This document shows positions 19,723 through 35,259 of a stretch of DNA of 64,000 nucleotides, in pieces. The DNA comes from Erpobdella octoculata (Eukaryota > Annelida > Clitellata > Hirudinida > Erpobdellidae), in contig OZ022244.1 of assembly GCA_963978895.1 (NCBI GenBank), positions 28,568,769-28,632,768 on the forward strand, in the 5' to 3' direction. The position numbers and the translations under genes were made by a program. Position 1 is the stretch's first letter. Each line of letters starts with the position of its first letter. Below the pieces are notes generated by a model. That model was not told the DNA's origin. It was given only the letters and a program-made list of their open reading frames with translations, and did not search any database.

Positions 19723-21498
19723 GTGAAAACCCAAGAAAACATAAAAAAAGAAAAAGAAAAACTGCTTTCAAAATGACTCAGACTCTCATCTTGGTGACCA
19801 TCCTGCTCATAACTCAAGTCACCGAGCTGAAACTTCTCTTCGAGACACAGGTCAGCCAGCACCGCTTCTACTACGTCATCATGGCTTCTCTGATCACGTG
19901 CATCGTCATCGAGATCGTCATCGGTCTTGTGACCGTCTACGTCACTCAGAAGAGATTCGACATTCGCGTCAGCGTACACACCATTCCTAAGACCAAGGAC
20001 CAGGAGACCACTTCGCTGATCTATAATAATACAGCGTCTGGAGGCCAGGACAAACAGTGCACGTCGGGTTAAAAATCTACAGTTTTTTTTTATAATAGTT
20101 TATTATAGTCCTTTACACCAGGTGTTTTAAGACTGAAATAGCTGTATGTAGAAAGCACCTAAGTACTTCCAGTCGTGGGTCATAATTTGATCCTTTTTAC
20201 TTTTCCCTGCTCCTTTCTCCAGGCTTGGGACTGGCTCGTAATTAGCGAGGTTAAGTTAAAAATCCACACTTTCATTGTTTCATTGAAGTTTTAAAGTTGA
20301 CTCAGACAAATTCGTTTTTATTATCTTTAACTCCTGCAAGTCAACTTGTGTGTTTGGTTTGTTTCTAATATGAAATGGTGCAGATAGTCAGTGGCAAATG
20401 CAGAAATATCATGTATGGGGGGGGTGGCAGGTACGCTGGTTTTAAAAAATTTCCATGACTTCAACACTTTATTTTCAAAAAAGAGGAGGGGAGCCTACTG
20501 CACATAGTTCCAAAAAAAATTCAATACAAACAACCGGCAAACAAGAGTGACAATGTCTGTATTCGAATGGTCCCAATTTTCTTAATTATTAAACAGTTGA
20601 TAACGCAATTGGAGTGAATATTCAATTTGCTTTTTATATCACATTATAAATTTAACATGGCTTAGAGTGGTTCAGAAAACTGAAGCCTGTATGAAAACCA
20701 CTACAACAATTAGAGGCAGTTTTTATGGTGCGTGCCTCCCCACACCCCCTACGGACGCTGGTGATGCGGTGAGATTCGAACCGCCGACATTTAAGCCAAC
20801 AGGCGAACGCTTTACCACATTGCACCAACGCCCTTAACATTGTTAAGTTATATAAGCATTTGCTGTTTAAATAGTATTTAGTTTATATTTATGACCTTCG
20901 TACTAATAGTACAAAAATTATCATCCCCGTTTTGCCGAAAATAATTCCGAATTCTAATTCGCAAATTTAATTTTTTCACGTTTTTTTTTATAAAACGTGT
21001 GACCTTTACAATAATTCGTTAATTCAAATGACTCAATCAGGTTCAGATGTCAGAAACATCTTCTCGATCAGCGGCACTTACGGCTACCCCAACTTAAGCA
21101 GACCGTCGCAGTATTTAGGTCAAGTAACCCAGGTCGTGACCTCTCAGATCCGCTCCAATTTGCCTTTCATTGATTCGCCGGGAACTTCGTGCTCCAGCTT
21201 TAGCCAGAAACTGGCTACGATTCCAGAAGATTCGGTCAACAGTGCCGTCAAGCACGACGACGGTGGCGTCAGGCTTAAAGTTGAAGACGACGATGACGAC
21301 AACTACATCGCTTCACATTCTAGCTGCCCCTGCTGCTTCAACAACCACAAGAGATCGCTCTGTGATAAAGATCTGCTGAAGTCCTGGCACAATTTGCACT
21401 TCTACCTCCTCTACCTCATCATGGTATTAAACGTGTTCATCACGGCTTTCGGACTTTCTGGAGAGAACATGAGGGCTGCTCCGACCAGTCATGATTGA
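19723..21498 (+). CDS. NINJ-like: Ninjurin-family membrane protein with a long inserted loop (5' exon not found)
   Basis: Two exons join in phase 1: 19723-20067 (acceptor TTTCAG|GT, donor CGG|GTTAAA) and 21041-21498 (acceptor AATCAG|GT, stop TGA). The first reads a basic stretch, KTAFKMTQTLILVTILL, then TQVTELKLLFETQ and a hydrophobic segment FYYVIMASLITCIVIEIVIG. The second ends with FYLLYLIMVLNVFITAFGLS. The order (amphipathic helix, ..LK.L.E.., TM, then NVFITAFG) is the ninjurin pattern; ninjurins are plasma-membrane proteins involved in adhesion and, for NINJ1, membrane rupture. Unusually, about 155 residues separate the two hydrophobic blocks, including an acidic DDDDD run and a CPCC cluster; typical ninjurins have a short linker. 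A 5' exon with the start codon must lie upstream; a Met at 19773 could be an alternative start. An AATTAAA signal follows at about 21581. Confidence 0.7.
20096..20238 (+). repeat. Dispersed repeat, copy 2 (about 140 bp)
   Basis: The partner of 10448-10583, with the same blocks in the same order and about 15-20% divergence by eye. It sits in the ninjurin-like intron, right after the first exon's donor. Confidence 0.8.
20700..20834 (-). mobile_element. tRNA-derived SINE copy
   Basis: On the minus strand a tRNA-like head (GGTGCAATGTGGTAAAGCG, then GGCGGTTCGAATCTCACC as B box) is followed by CATCACCAGCG and a tail with ATAAAAACTGCC. It has the same order as the 25749 copy. A tRNA gene is unlikely because no acceptor stem or proper anticodon arm closes. 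Confidence 0.65.
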
Positions 21499-21884
21499 CA
21501 GCCAGTTTTTGTCGATTGTGCCCCGGCCGAAACCCGAACCAACTTGCCCAGCGTCAAAGAGATTGTAGACAGCTTGAAGAATTAAAAAATATTGATTTTT
21601 TTTCATTTTCCATTTTTTTTTCAAGTTCCATCAGTTAGATCTCAAAACAGAGACTGTGATTCGTGCATCTAATACAGACAATTTTAACGTTCTTCTTTCA
21701 ACCGTTCAGTGATATAATTGTGAGAATTGTGATTTCTAGGAAATAGAGTATTTAAAAAATTTTCTAATTCCTACAATCTAAAACGAATGGCAAAGCTCGT
21801 CGTTGGGCGTCGAGGTTACAGCTCTCAGTACCTTCTGGCTGCACGGGCCGATTTTTTGTGACCCGTGCAGTACTCTATTAGCTA

Positions 21885-22190
21885 GGGAAACTGTAGGTTT
21901 ATCGACAATTGTGACATTATCGACTCAGCTTGGACAGTCGATAAACTCGCGAAACAGTCGATAAACTCGCGAAACAGTCGATAAACTCGCGAAACAGTCG
22001 ATAAACTCGCGAAACAGTCGATAAACTCGCGAAACAGTCGATAAACTCGCGAAACAGTCGATAAACTCGCGAAACAGTCGATAAACTCGCGAAGGAGTCG
22101 ACAAACTTCGCGAGTTTACCGACTCCGCGAGTTTATCGACTTTCCAAGTTGAGTCGATAAAGTCACGATTGTCGAAAAACCCTCATAGAA
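21885..22190. mobile_element. 306-bp foldback element with internal 20-bp satellite and 11-bp target duplication
   Basis: The direct repeat TCTATTAGCTA at 21874-21884 and 22191-22201 brackets the element. Inside, GACAATTGTGACATTATCGACTC at the left (21904 on) is mirrored by an inverted near-copy at the right ending near 22174. The centre holds about eight units of AGTCGATAAACTCGCGAAAC (20 bp), then two inverted copies (GCGAGTTTACCGACTCC, GCGAGTTTATCGACT). No ORF. The layout is that of a foldback or satellite-bearing MITE. Confidence 0.75.
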
Positions 22191-22201
22191 TCTATTAGCT
22201 A

Positions 22202-24551
<2,350 letters not shown>

Positions 24552-27500
24552 TTAACAAAACCAGATTGGCCAGGAAGAGATGAGAGACCTGTCAGACTGC
24601 CACGCAAAATGGAATTTGGCACGCGGATTTTCTTTCAGAACAAGAGAAATTTTCAATGAAGGATTCAGCATTCGGTGATCTATGAAGCATAAATTTATTG
24701 GTAGCAGTAGCAGTAGTATTAGCAGTAGCAGTAGTATTAGCAGTAGCAGTAGTATTAGCAGCAGTAGTAATATTAGTAGTAATAAAATAGTAACAAAGTG
24801 ATAAACAACATCGGAGATTATGTATGTTGATAATTATCATTATTATTATTATTATTATTGTCTATTTTATTAAAAAAAAATTACTAACCGGTGGCTCCTC
24901 CAACTTCAAAAAGACTGGCATAGCTTAGAAAGTAATCATCTCTGAATCTGTGTGATTAAATAAGCATACAACCAATGAATCAAAAAAAATCAAAAAATAT
25001 AATGTGGTAAATATCTATAACCACATAACCATATTGCCATATAACCGTAATCGAAACAAAACAATTAGAAACATAACCGCTATCATAACCGTTTCAATCA
25101 TCTGATAACTAGAATTTTATACAAATCATGAATACATAATTAGATTAAATATTATAATGACTTGTTGAACTGGAGAAGAACATCAGCCACGGAGGTTGAA
25201 GCGGTGATGTTGATGAACCTCGAGTGGAAGTCTGGATGATGGGAATGTACGAGGACCTGTCAATCATTATTATATTTATATCATTATTATATTTATATCA
25301 TTAATATATTTTTATCATTAATATGTTTATATCAACTCATAAATAAATTAACTATAAACAAATAAACTAAATTGAATCTAATTTGTCTTAAATTTAATTG
25401 TTAAATAAATAATATATGAGCTCTGCTTTAAGGACCTTTCAATCATTAATATATTTATATCAACTCATAAAAAAATTAACAATAAACAAATAAACTTCAT
25501 TGAATATAGTTATCTTATATTTAATTGTTAAATAAAAATATATGAGTTCTGCTAGGAAAATGTTTGAAGATCTTTCAATCATTATATTTATATCAACTCA
25601 AATAAATAAACTATATTGAATATAATTATCTTATATTTAATTATTAAATAAATAATATATGAGTTCTGCTTTAAGGACCTTTCAATCCTTATATTTATAT
25701 CAACTCATAAATGAATTAGCAATAAATAAATAAACTATATAAACTATACTGGTTGCAGAGCGGTAGAGCGTTAGCCTGTCGATCGTTAGGTCGGCAGTTC
25801 AAACCTCGCCGGCGTCACCAGCGTAACTCCCTTAAGCAAGGAGTTCACTCGCATTTGCTAAAGGGGTAGGCGCCTATAAATGGCTGCCTTTGCAAGTACC
25901 CTCCCTCTTTCGCTTTGAGCAAGACTTGTCTTGATAAGGAGTATGCTAAATTAAGATAATTATCTGACATTTAATTACAAAATTCTTCATTTTATATCGA
26001 AGGGACTTCAGCGCAATTTCTACTATTGCATTAAAAAGCTTAGCTTTCCTTTTCTTTTATAAATTTATAAATGCTTACGATTTAAAAATGAATTAGTCAA
26101 TTTTACAATTTAAATTTAACAATATAAAAAAACATATTTTTTAAAAATACTTCTTGGCAACTCCGTACATTGTTGTTAATATTGGGCTAAAGGCTAAATG
26201 CAAACTAAATTTTAAATATCTTGTTAAACAGTCATTTGTTTTTCTTTTAATTATGTCAGTTTTACAATTTAATTGACTAATATTACCGATATTTTAAATA
26301 TATTATTACTCCCATTAAGCAGTAGCTGAGAGGCAAATATTTGTTTTGTACCTAAGAAACAAATATTAACCGCTAAGAAAATAAAACCTCCGGAATAACT
26401 TTTTAGCCAAAATCTAATGCAAAATCCCGAACTCTCTGCGTTCTCTTGTTTTCGTGTTTATTTTCCTCACCAGCCAGCCAAGATGTTTTATTAAACTGCC
26501 TTTTTAGAATCAGGTTTGCAAAAATGTGCTAAAAAGGATGGCTTAGAATATTACTAATTAATTTTTTTTTATTTTTAAGTTTTTTAAACGTTTTATTTAT
26601 TTATATAAATAATACTTATTTGCCAAAGATACCAAAGCAACTCGCACAAAATGCCTTACACAGTCTTACAGCTATTCCATTACAAATGTAAGATTAAATA
26701 ATGAATTATTCACCATCTCCAAATTATTTTCAGGATCTTTCACTTCATTTTGTTTTGATCTTCTTTCAGCAGATCTTCCTGCTCTTTTTTTCTGGCAAAT
26801 TAAAATTTTAATAACACCTTAACTATCATGAATAAAATCGATATTTATAGAAACAAATAATAATAAATGATTATAAAAATTAAATAAATAATCATAGTAA
26901 TTAAATAATCATATAAATTAAAACATTACAAAAAAACCTTATCGGCAGCTTCCATTTCTTTCAGAGCATTGACAACATTTTTCATTTCAGCAGACTTTAC
27001 TATCTTCAACTAATGCAATAATTGATCAGAAAATTATTAGCTTAATAATGCAGCCTGATTATGCAGCTTAATTATGCAGCTTAATTATGCAACCTAATTA
27101 TGCAGCTTAATTATGCACCTTAATTAACAATAGCTGATAACACTGTGCACATACAAAAACACCTGAAGAGTCTCTAAAAATATTCTACTAGCACTTCATG
27201 AACATAAGGCTTATGTATCTTTATTGTACAACATTGAATTTCTACAATCAGATATTATAGATTCATTAAAATTTATTAGTAATTATTTTTATTTTAAATA
27301 TTTATCATAATTTTAATATAATTTATTTACTCTAAAAAAAAACTCATTTCAACGAACCTTGACACCTTTCTCCTTCTCGAGACTGAATTGACGAATTTGC
27401 TTCAGCAAAAGAGCCGGAACCTTTATTCGAAGACGGGTTAAATTAACGTAAATATTATCTGTTTAAATTAAATAAAAAATATATAAATTAATTAAATAAA

Positions 27501-30500
27501 CAATAAACATCAGAAACAGTTGAATAAATATAAATTAATTTTTTCAAAACTTACAGCCCAAAGTTTATCGAAGTTAGAGAGAAAGAAGTGCGTGACCCCT
27601 ATGAACTTGCCGATGCTATCCAGTTCGATACTCTGGCTCGAGATGTGCTTGGACGCCGAAGAAGATGAAGGCGGATCCACGAGGAATATGGTTGGACCGA
27701 TGGACATTGTCACGTTGTCCAGTCCCATCTTGTTTTCCGGGTGCTTGCAGATCTTATCGAGTAAGCCGAGCAGAAGCTGTGAGATGAGCGGAAAACATTG
27801 CAATAATATAACGTGTATAAGGTGTACCGATTCTTAGGTATCAACCGATTATTACGGGTCGATTATCTGAATCTTCTTGTTTCAAAATTATTTTTAACAC
27901 GCCGAAACCGAATAGTATTTTGTGGGACTATCTCGAAAAATGAGAAGAGTTGTTAAATGTTTCCAAAGTTATTAACTGCAAAATGCAAGAAATGCAGTAA
28001 ACTTTATAAACTTGCAATAAGATTTTCAAATGAACGAGTTTTCACGAATTTTAACAACAATCGTGTTAATTTATTTTAACGTGACAGAAATTACCGGTAT
28101 TTCCCGGAACCCACAAACGCCCGTGCTTAGTGGAAATCTTACCTGTAGGGTAGCCCGGTTGACATCGGGCAAAAGACAAATCAAAGTCTGATATGCATGG
28201 AGTTTGACAGCTTCCTCTTTAATGCCTACGATAAATTTATTGAAAAATTACAAGTCTTTAAGTTTGAAATAAACTGCTATTAAGAATTAATTTGTGAGCT
28301 CAAAATAACATGCATGCAATTACAACAAACAGGTTATTGAAAAACCACTGAATGAAAACCAAATCGTGCAATCGGTGCAGTATAGATCATCAGTTACCGC
28401 AACAAAATCTCAATAAAAAACCAAGAGTTGTTTTATATTATTCTCGAAAGTAAATAACAACTAACTCAAAGCCTTGCAGAAAGCATCGAGATAGTTGAGA
28501 GTTAGAATCGGTGCCGGCAGATCTCGGAGAAACTGCTTCAAAAGGCCGCTCAAGTCGTGGGGCAGAAGGTATTGAAGGACGACCATGTAGTTGTCATCAC
28601 TCTCCAAGGCTTGCACGGTTTCCTGTATCGGTAAGTAAGCACACGTCTAAGCAAGTGTCGTGAGCAAAAGAAAAAGAAAGTGAAAAAGAAAGTGAAAAAA
28701 AGGGAGAATTAAAACAAAGTCAAACAAACTTTAATTCTTGCTAACGATCCCGGTATCCTCAAAATTCCTTCTTCGTTCACGTGCCTTTCCAGCAGCGAGA
28801 TAAGCTTAAAATAAACATTCATATAAAAAAACACATGAATAAAATATCACCGACCGTACGGCCGTTTAAAATAAATATCTCACGTTTGAAACGAAAAGAG
28901 GAACCCTGAGATAAGCATTTTTCTTCAAATCTCTGTCGAGGAGTGCCTGGAGGGGCAGCCCGAAGACCCCCACATCTGGAACATCATTATCATCACCATC
29001 ACATCATTATCATCACCAATGAATTATTATTATTGTTATCATCACCATCACATCATTATCATTATCATCGCATCATTATCATCACCATCACATCATTATC
29101 ATCGCGATCACATCATTATCATCACCATCACATCATTATCATCCAGATCACATCATTATCATCACCATCACATCATTATCATCGCCATTGCATCATTATC
29201 ATTATCATAACCATCACATCATTATCATCACCATCACATCATCATCATCAACATCACATCATTATCATCCCCATCGCATCATTGAACACAATCGAAATAA
29301 TCATCATAACAATTGTAATAGCAGGATCACTCTTCCCACCATTATAGGTTATTATAAAAAGTGCCATTTTAACTTTTCAAATTGAATCTTCTGATGTGTT
29401 ATAACACATCAGTGAATTTCTATAAAAATTCAATATTTATCAATCACAATTTTTCAAAAAAATTCCACATCCCCCCACATTCCACCCTTCTACATATATC
29501 TGTTTTTTGGCCACATGCCAGACAAACCTTTTGGCTTCCTCTTGCTCTGAAGGCACTCGAATTTAATTCCGCCGGCAGTCCTGAATACGGTTAATATCTC
29601 GGTGTCTGCGAATGTCCTGAGCAGGAGGAGGTCGTTCGGGCCGAGGTGATGGACGAGGGTCGGAGAAACAAACGGGTCGCCGTCCCTGCAGTCGATTTCC
29701 ACCCCGGAAAATGAAGACCTGAAAGCCTGGGGAGAAGAAAAAAAAAGAAGGATTTTAGCTGCAGCGTTCAATGATCACGTGATTTTATAATTAATTAAAT
29801 TGCCCTACTCTAAAATTACATTAAACATCTATTCTTTAAGAAAAATCTCTGGACCACTTTTCATTCCACTACCTCGCTCACTTGTAGGGCCACCCCTTTC
29901 CACTTATGCGGCTTTCCGATCTACAGGTCAACTTACTACCTCTGAGTTTTGAAGAGTGTGATCCACATAACAAACTTCAAATACTATTTTATAAATAAAT
30001 AAATATATGTAGTGTTGCTGATTTAATCTGCATTAAACTAATCATTTTCGAGTAATTTAATATTAATTTATAGCTTGTCGGGATGTATTTGAAGAAAATA
30101 AGTTTTAAATGCTTCAAGTTAATTAATTAATAAAGAAACAAGTTTTATCTGGTACTACTAACCCGATTATTTTTGTTTTCATTCTTTCCTGGTCTTACTG
30201 AAAAGTTAAACAAAGAAAAAACCACACATAAATAAATATAAGTATAAACAAAAATGTATGGCTCAAGCAAACACGGTGAAGTTAATATAAAGAATTTAAT
30301 AAGACTTTATTAAGATTTAAAATTATTCATAAATTTTATCGAAAATGAAAACCTCTTAAAGCGTGCAATAAAAAACTGACACATTCAAAAATTCAAAACA
30401 GTCATTATCAATGCACTTACATAGAACACTGGTGTCCTGATCGAACTCCATACTGTTGGGATTCGGAACAGAGAGATGATTGGTGCCACCATCTTTCGCC

Positions 30501-31446
30501 TTCTCAAAACGCGTCTTCGGTAAGAAGTGAAATCAAAATTTACACTTTAAGTGATATTTCTCAACTGTTTTTTGTGTTATATTATTAAGAATATCATGAA
30601 TTGTTAGTTGAGAGTGCACCTGACTGGCAGCCATATTAGATCACGGGTTCAATTATTGGAGCGGCACAAGCCTGGTCGACACAACCATCTTCCTTATATT
30701 TGAGACTGGTGAAATGAATACCAGCTTTTTAAACTAAAAATAATAATAAAGCTCAATAACATCCAGTGGCAGATAACACCAGGTGACCCCACTTGCACAG
30801 AAACGTTCTTGGCGTGACGTTTCGATAAAATTGCACTCTAATGTCTTGACCTTTATAATTTAACCTTGAACTTGTAATAACCTTCAGCTTCAGGTCTCCG
30901 TCTTGCTGCTGGAGCTGAGAACCGGAAAGAATGGGATCTACGAATAGACTTCTGACATCGCCTCTGGCTCCTTTGTTCCTTTTCGAGCAAGTGTCATTCT
31001 GCAATTTGTAGGTGGTTCTTTGGCCATCGGTCATCACTGACTGGATAACGTCTTCCAACCATTGATCATCTACTTCTTCTTCGTCCTCGTTTTCTGCTGT
31101 GTTCTTTCTTTCTGTTTGTTTGTTTGTTTGTTCGTTTGTTTATTTATTAAATGTTTTACCTTCTTATTGTCCTCCTAACCGTTACTCAATTATTCAATTT
31201 TTAAATGCAGAAACTCAATTTAATAAGTACATCTGTTAAAAAGAAATTTATTAAAAAAAAAACTGAAACTGCTTTTACTTAAAGACATTTTCATGTCCTC
31301 CCAAAAACCTTTGCTTCTTTCAGACTCTGATAAATAAACAAATCCATTTTATAAAATAATAAAACACCACAACTTTTTTCATTGAAAAAACGCATCAAAA
31401 TCTTCTTCTTACCGTCAACTTTTGTGGCAAAAAAAGGTAACTCCAT
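24552..31446 (-). CDS. ARHGAP18/28/40-like: Rho GTPase-activating protein of the ARHGAP18/28/40 (conundrum) family, complete 16-exon model
   Basis: Exons 5' to 3': 31446-31413, 31096-30882, 30514-30421, 30197-30163, 29726-29528, 28975-28884, 28804-28730, 28622-28466, 28225-28143, 27776-27555, 27420-27358, 27003-26938, 26791-26714, 25256-25162, 24947-24889, 24679-24552. All junctions keep phase and sum to 1695 bp (564 aa plus stop). The product stimulates GTP hydrolysis by Rho-type GTPases at the cell cortex. The family's pre-GAP helix appears as HHLGPNDLLLLRTFADTEIL. The RhoGAP domain starts at GVFGLPLQALLDRD, with the arginine finger in GILRIPGS, then LPAPIL, and NKMGLDNVTMSIGPTIF. The C-terminal FINITASTSVADVLLQF and SLFEVGGAT segments match the conserved tail of this family. 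The human proteins are longer (about 660-730 aa), mainly at the N-terminus. The 26714 donor could instead be at 26744. Partner GTPase not deducible. Confidence 0.87.
25749..25945 (+). mobile_element. tRNA-derived SINE
   Basis: A tRNA-like head (GGTTGCAGAGCGGTAGAGCG as A box; GGCAGTTCAAACCTCGCC as B box) is followed by GGCGTCACCAGCG, GGGGTAGGCGCCTATAAATG and a CT-rich tail ending near TTGAGCAAGAC. It is inserted in an ARHGAP intron, antisense to the gene. Homologous copies lie at 8893-9062 and 20700-20834. Confidence 0.75.
28980..29290. repeat. (ATCATT/ATCACC)n 18-bp minisatellite
   Basis: CATCATTATCATCACCAT units repeat about 16 times with variants. The array begins five bases upstream of the acceptor of ARHGAP exon 28884-28975, replacing a normal pyrimidine tract with (on the coding strand) GATGATAATGATG repeats. 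Confidence 0.92.
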
Positions 31447-33472
<2,026 letters not shown>

Positions 33473-33980
33473 TACCCCTAGCCCATTTTTAATATAACTT
33501 AACAACTCCGACAATCGATCAAAACAAAAACCAATAAAATACTAAGCTATTATAATTAAAACGTTCAAATATATATGTTAATATAATACCATCGGCAACA
33601 ACTGTCAAATTTTAAAAGCACCGCATGCAAAGTTCGGAATGAATAGAAGGAAACGAATAATATTAATAACGTGCTCATTCAGTGTACGAGCCATCATCAT
33701 CATAATCTGTATGTACATGGTGTGGAAGACTGTATGGATCATGTTGTCGTCGTCGTCGTCGTCGGCGATCTTGTGGCCACTGTCGCCACCGTCTCCGGGA
33801 CGAAAGTAGCAGCTATGTTAGCAAGAGTGTAATTGTAATACCACCTAGATAGAAACTATAATAACAATATAATATTTGTCTGTAGAGGCTAAAATATATT
33901 TTAAAAAAGTACAAAATAAAATAAAAATAACGAAACGTCATGTAAAACGCGCCCGCTGTAAGTACTTATGTACAGATATA

Positions 33981-33988
33981 TAATACTG
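33981..33988 (-). promoter_or_regulatory. miR-8/miR-200 seed match (8-mer), distal
   Basis: The minus strand reads CAGTATTA, the full 8-mer target of the miR-8/miR-200 family (seed AAUACUG). It lies 1.27 kb downstream of the ZEB stop codon and counts only if the 3' UTR extends this far; poly(A)-like hexamers occur both before it (34102-34115) and after it (about 33488). Confidence 0.45.
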
Positions 33989-34499
33989 CAACGGTAAAGA
34001 ACGTCAATTAGAGAAAACACGCATTAAGACTGAGTGGTATGAAATAACATAGAAAACATAAGATGAATAGCTGCGAATATCACTAAAAACTATGCATTGA
34101 ATTTATTAATTTATTTACTTTTCAACAATGCTTGGAATAAAAAAAAACATAGGCTGCTTCGCTGAGTAAATCGTTTATACATACGATACTATCAAACACT
34201 GTTTTAGGTTATGAATAACTGAATTTCAAAGCATAAATTAAATGACAGAAGGTAGAGAGTGAAACGGAAAGAGAAAATGAGAGACAAAGAATGAAAGAAA
34301 TAAGCACCAAACGAAAAACTCCACAATCATCAGTTGCATCAGCAGATAAGTGAGGGTACAAAAATGTGAAATTGACATACAAACACACACATGAGAAAAA
34401 TTGCAACGGTCGTAAGGCAACAAAGCTCGAAGTTTAACAAAAAAGAAACATTTTTTTAATTCAGAACAAAATATTGCACGAAATTCTGATCATTTTCAT

Positions 34500-34507
34500 T
34501 AATACTG
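34500..34507 (-). promoter_or_regulatory. miR-8/miR-200 seed match (8-mer), proximal
   Basis: A second CAGTATTA on the minus strand, about 750 bases after the ZEB stop. It lies upstream of the AATAAA cluster at 34102-34115, so it would be inside a 3' UTR ending there. ZEB mRNAs are classic miR-200 targets in vertebrates. Confidence 0.5.
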
Positions 34508-35259
34508 TATTCTCGACTCTGAAAAAGCTACGAGAGCTATATCTATCTACGACCAAACCAATGAATTCAAACCGCTACGAAGAAGATGCCAAAGTAACAA
34601 AACGCAAATGCATGTTTTAAAAATGGCAGACGGATAGAAATGGTCGTTATACACGTAGAAAATAAAACCCGTTAATAGAAGATAATATATAACAAAGCAC
34701 CCAGCTGAATAGTTTTATAAGTCTAAACAAATGATAGCTTTCTTTATGTAAATGATAATAATTGTGTTTATGTAAATGAGAATAACTTTCTTTTCTAATA
34801 ACTAAACTAAATAAAAAATATTCAATTTAATAACTCAATGCTATATAGAGTTTTATACACTATAAAAACCTGTCAGCTATCAAGAAGAACCAGATTGAAA
34901 CAAGAAATCAACTGAAAAGATATAATAAAAAAAAGAAAGAAGAAACTAAATCCAAAAGTAGTATCAGCTGGTGACACGTACGTACACATCTTCCGTACGT
35001 TCGTACAAGTACCAAAAATCTCAAAATATACAGTCAAACAAACACGGTAAACAGCCGATGTAATTAATAATACTTAATACAGTTACGCGTCTCAGCAGCG
35101 CATCGTTTCAGACAGTCTGGATTTATTCGAAAACAAAACAGAGTCCCCCGGCATCCATCAACGCAAGCGGATCCGTGCGGAAATACAATAACTAATTCTA
35201 ATTACAAAACAACATTGCTACAATCGTGTCATGGCTCGTCATCATCGTCGTCGTCGTCG

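Noticed and set aside
20740..20832. Possible tRNA gene on the minus strand
   Set aside because: A and B boxes are present but the acceptor and anticodon stems do not close; the body matches the SINE copies.
21945..22110. CRISPR-like array of regular 20-bp repeats
   Set aside because: The repeats are contiguous with no unique spacers, in an animal genome, inside a foldback element.
25750..25825. Possible tRNA gene on the plus strand
   Set aside because: tRNA-like head only; it continues into a SINE body shared with other copies.
29490..29771. 93-aa minus-strand ORF as a stand-alone small gene
   Set aside because: It is ARHGAP exon 29528-29726 with intronic extensions at both ends.
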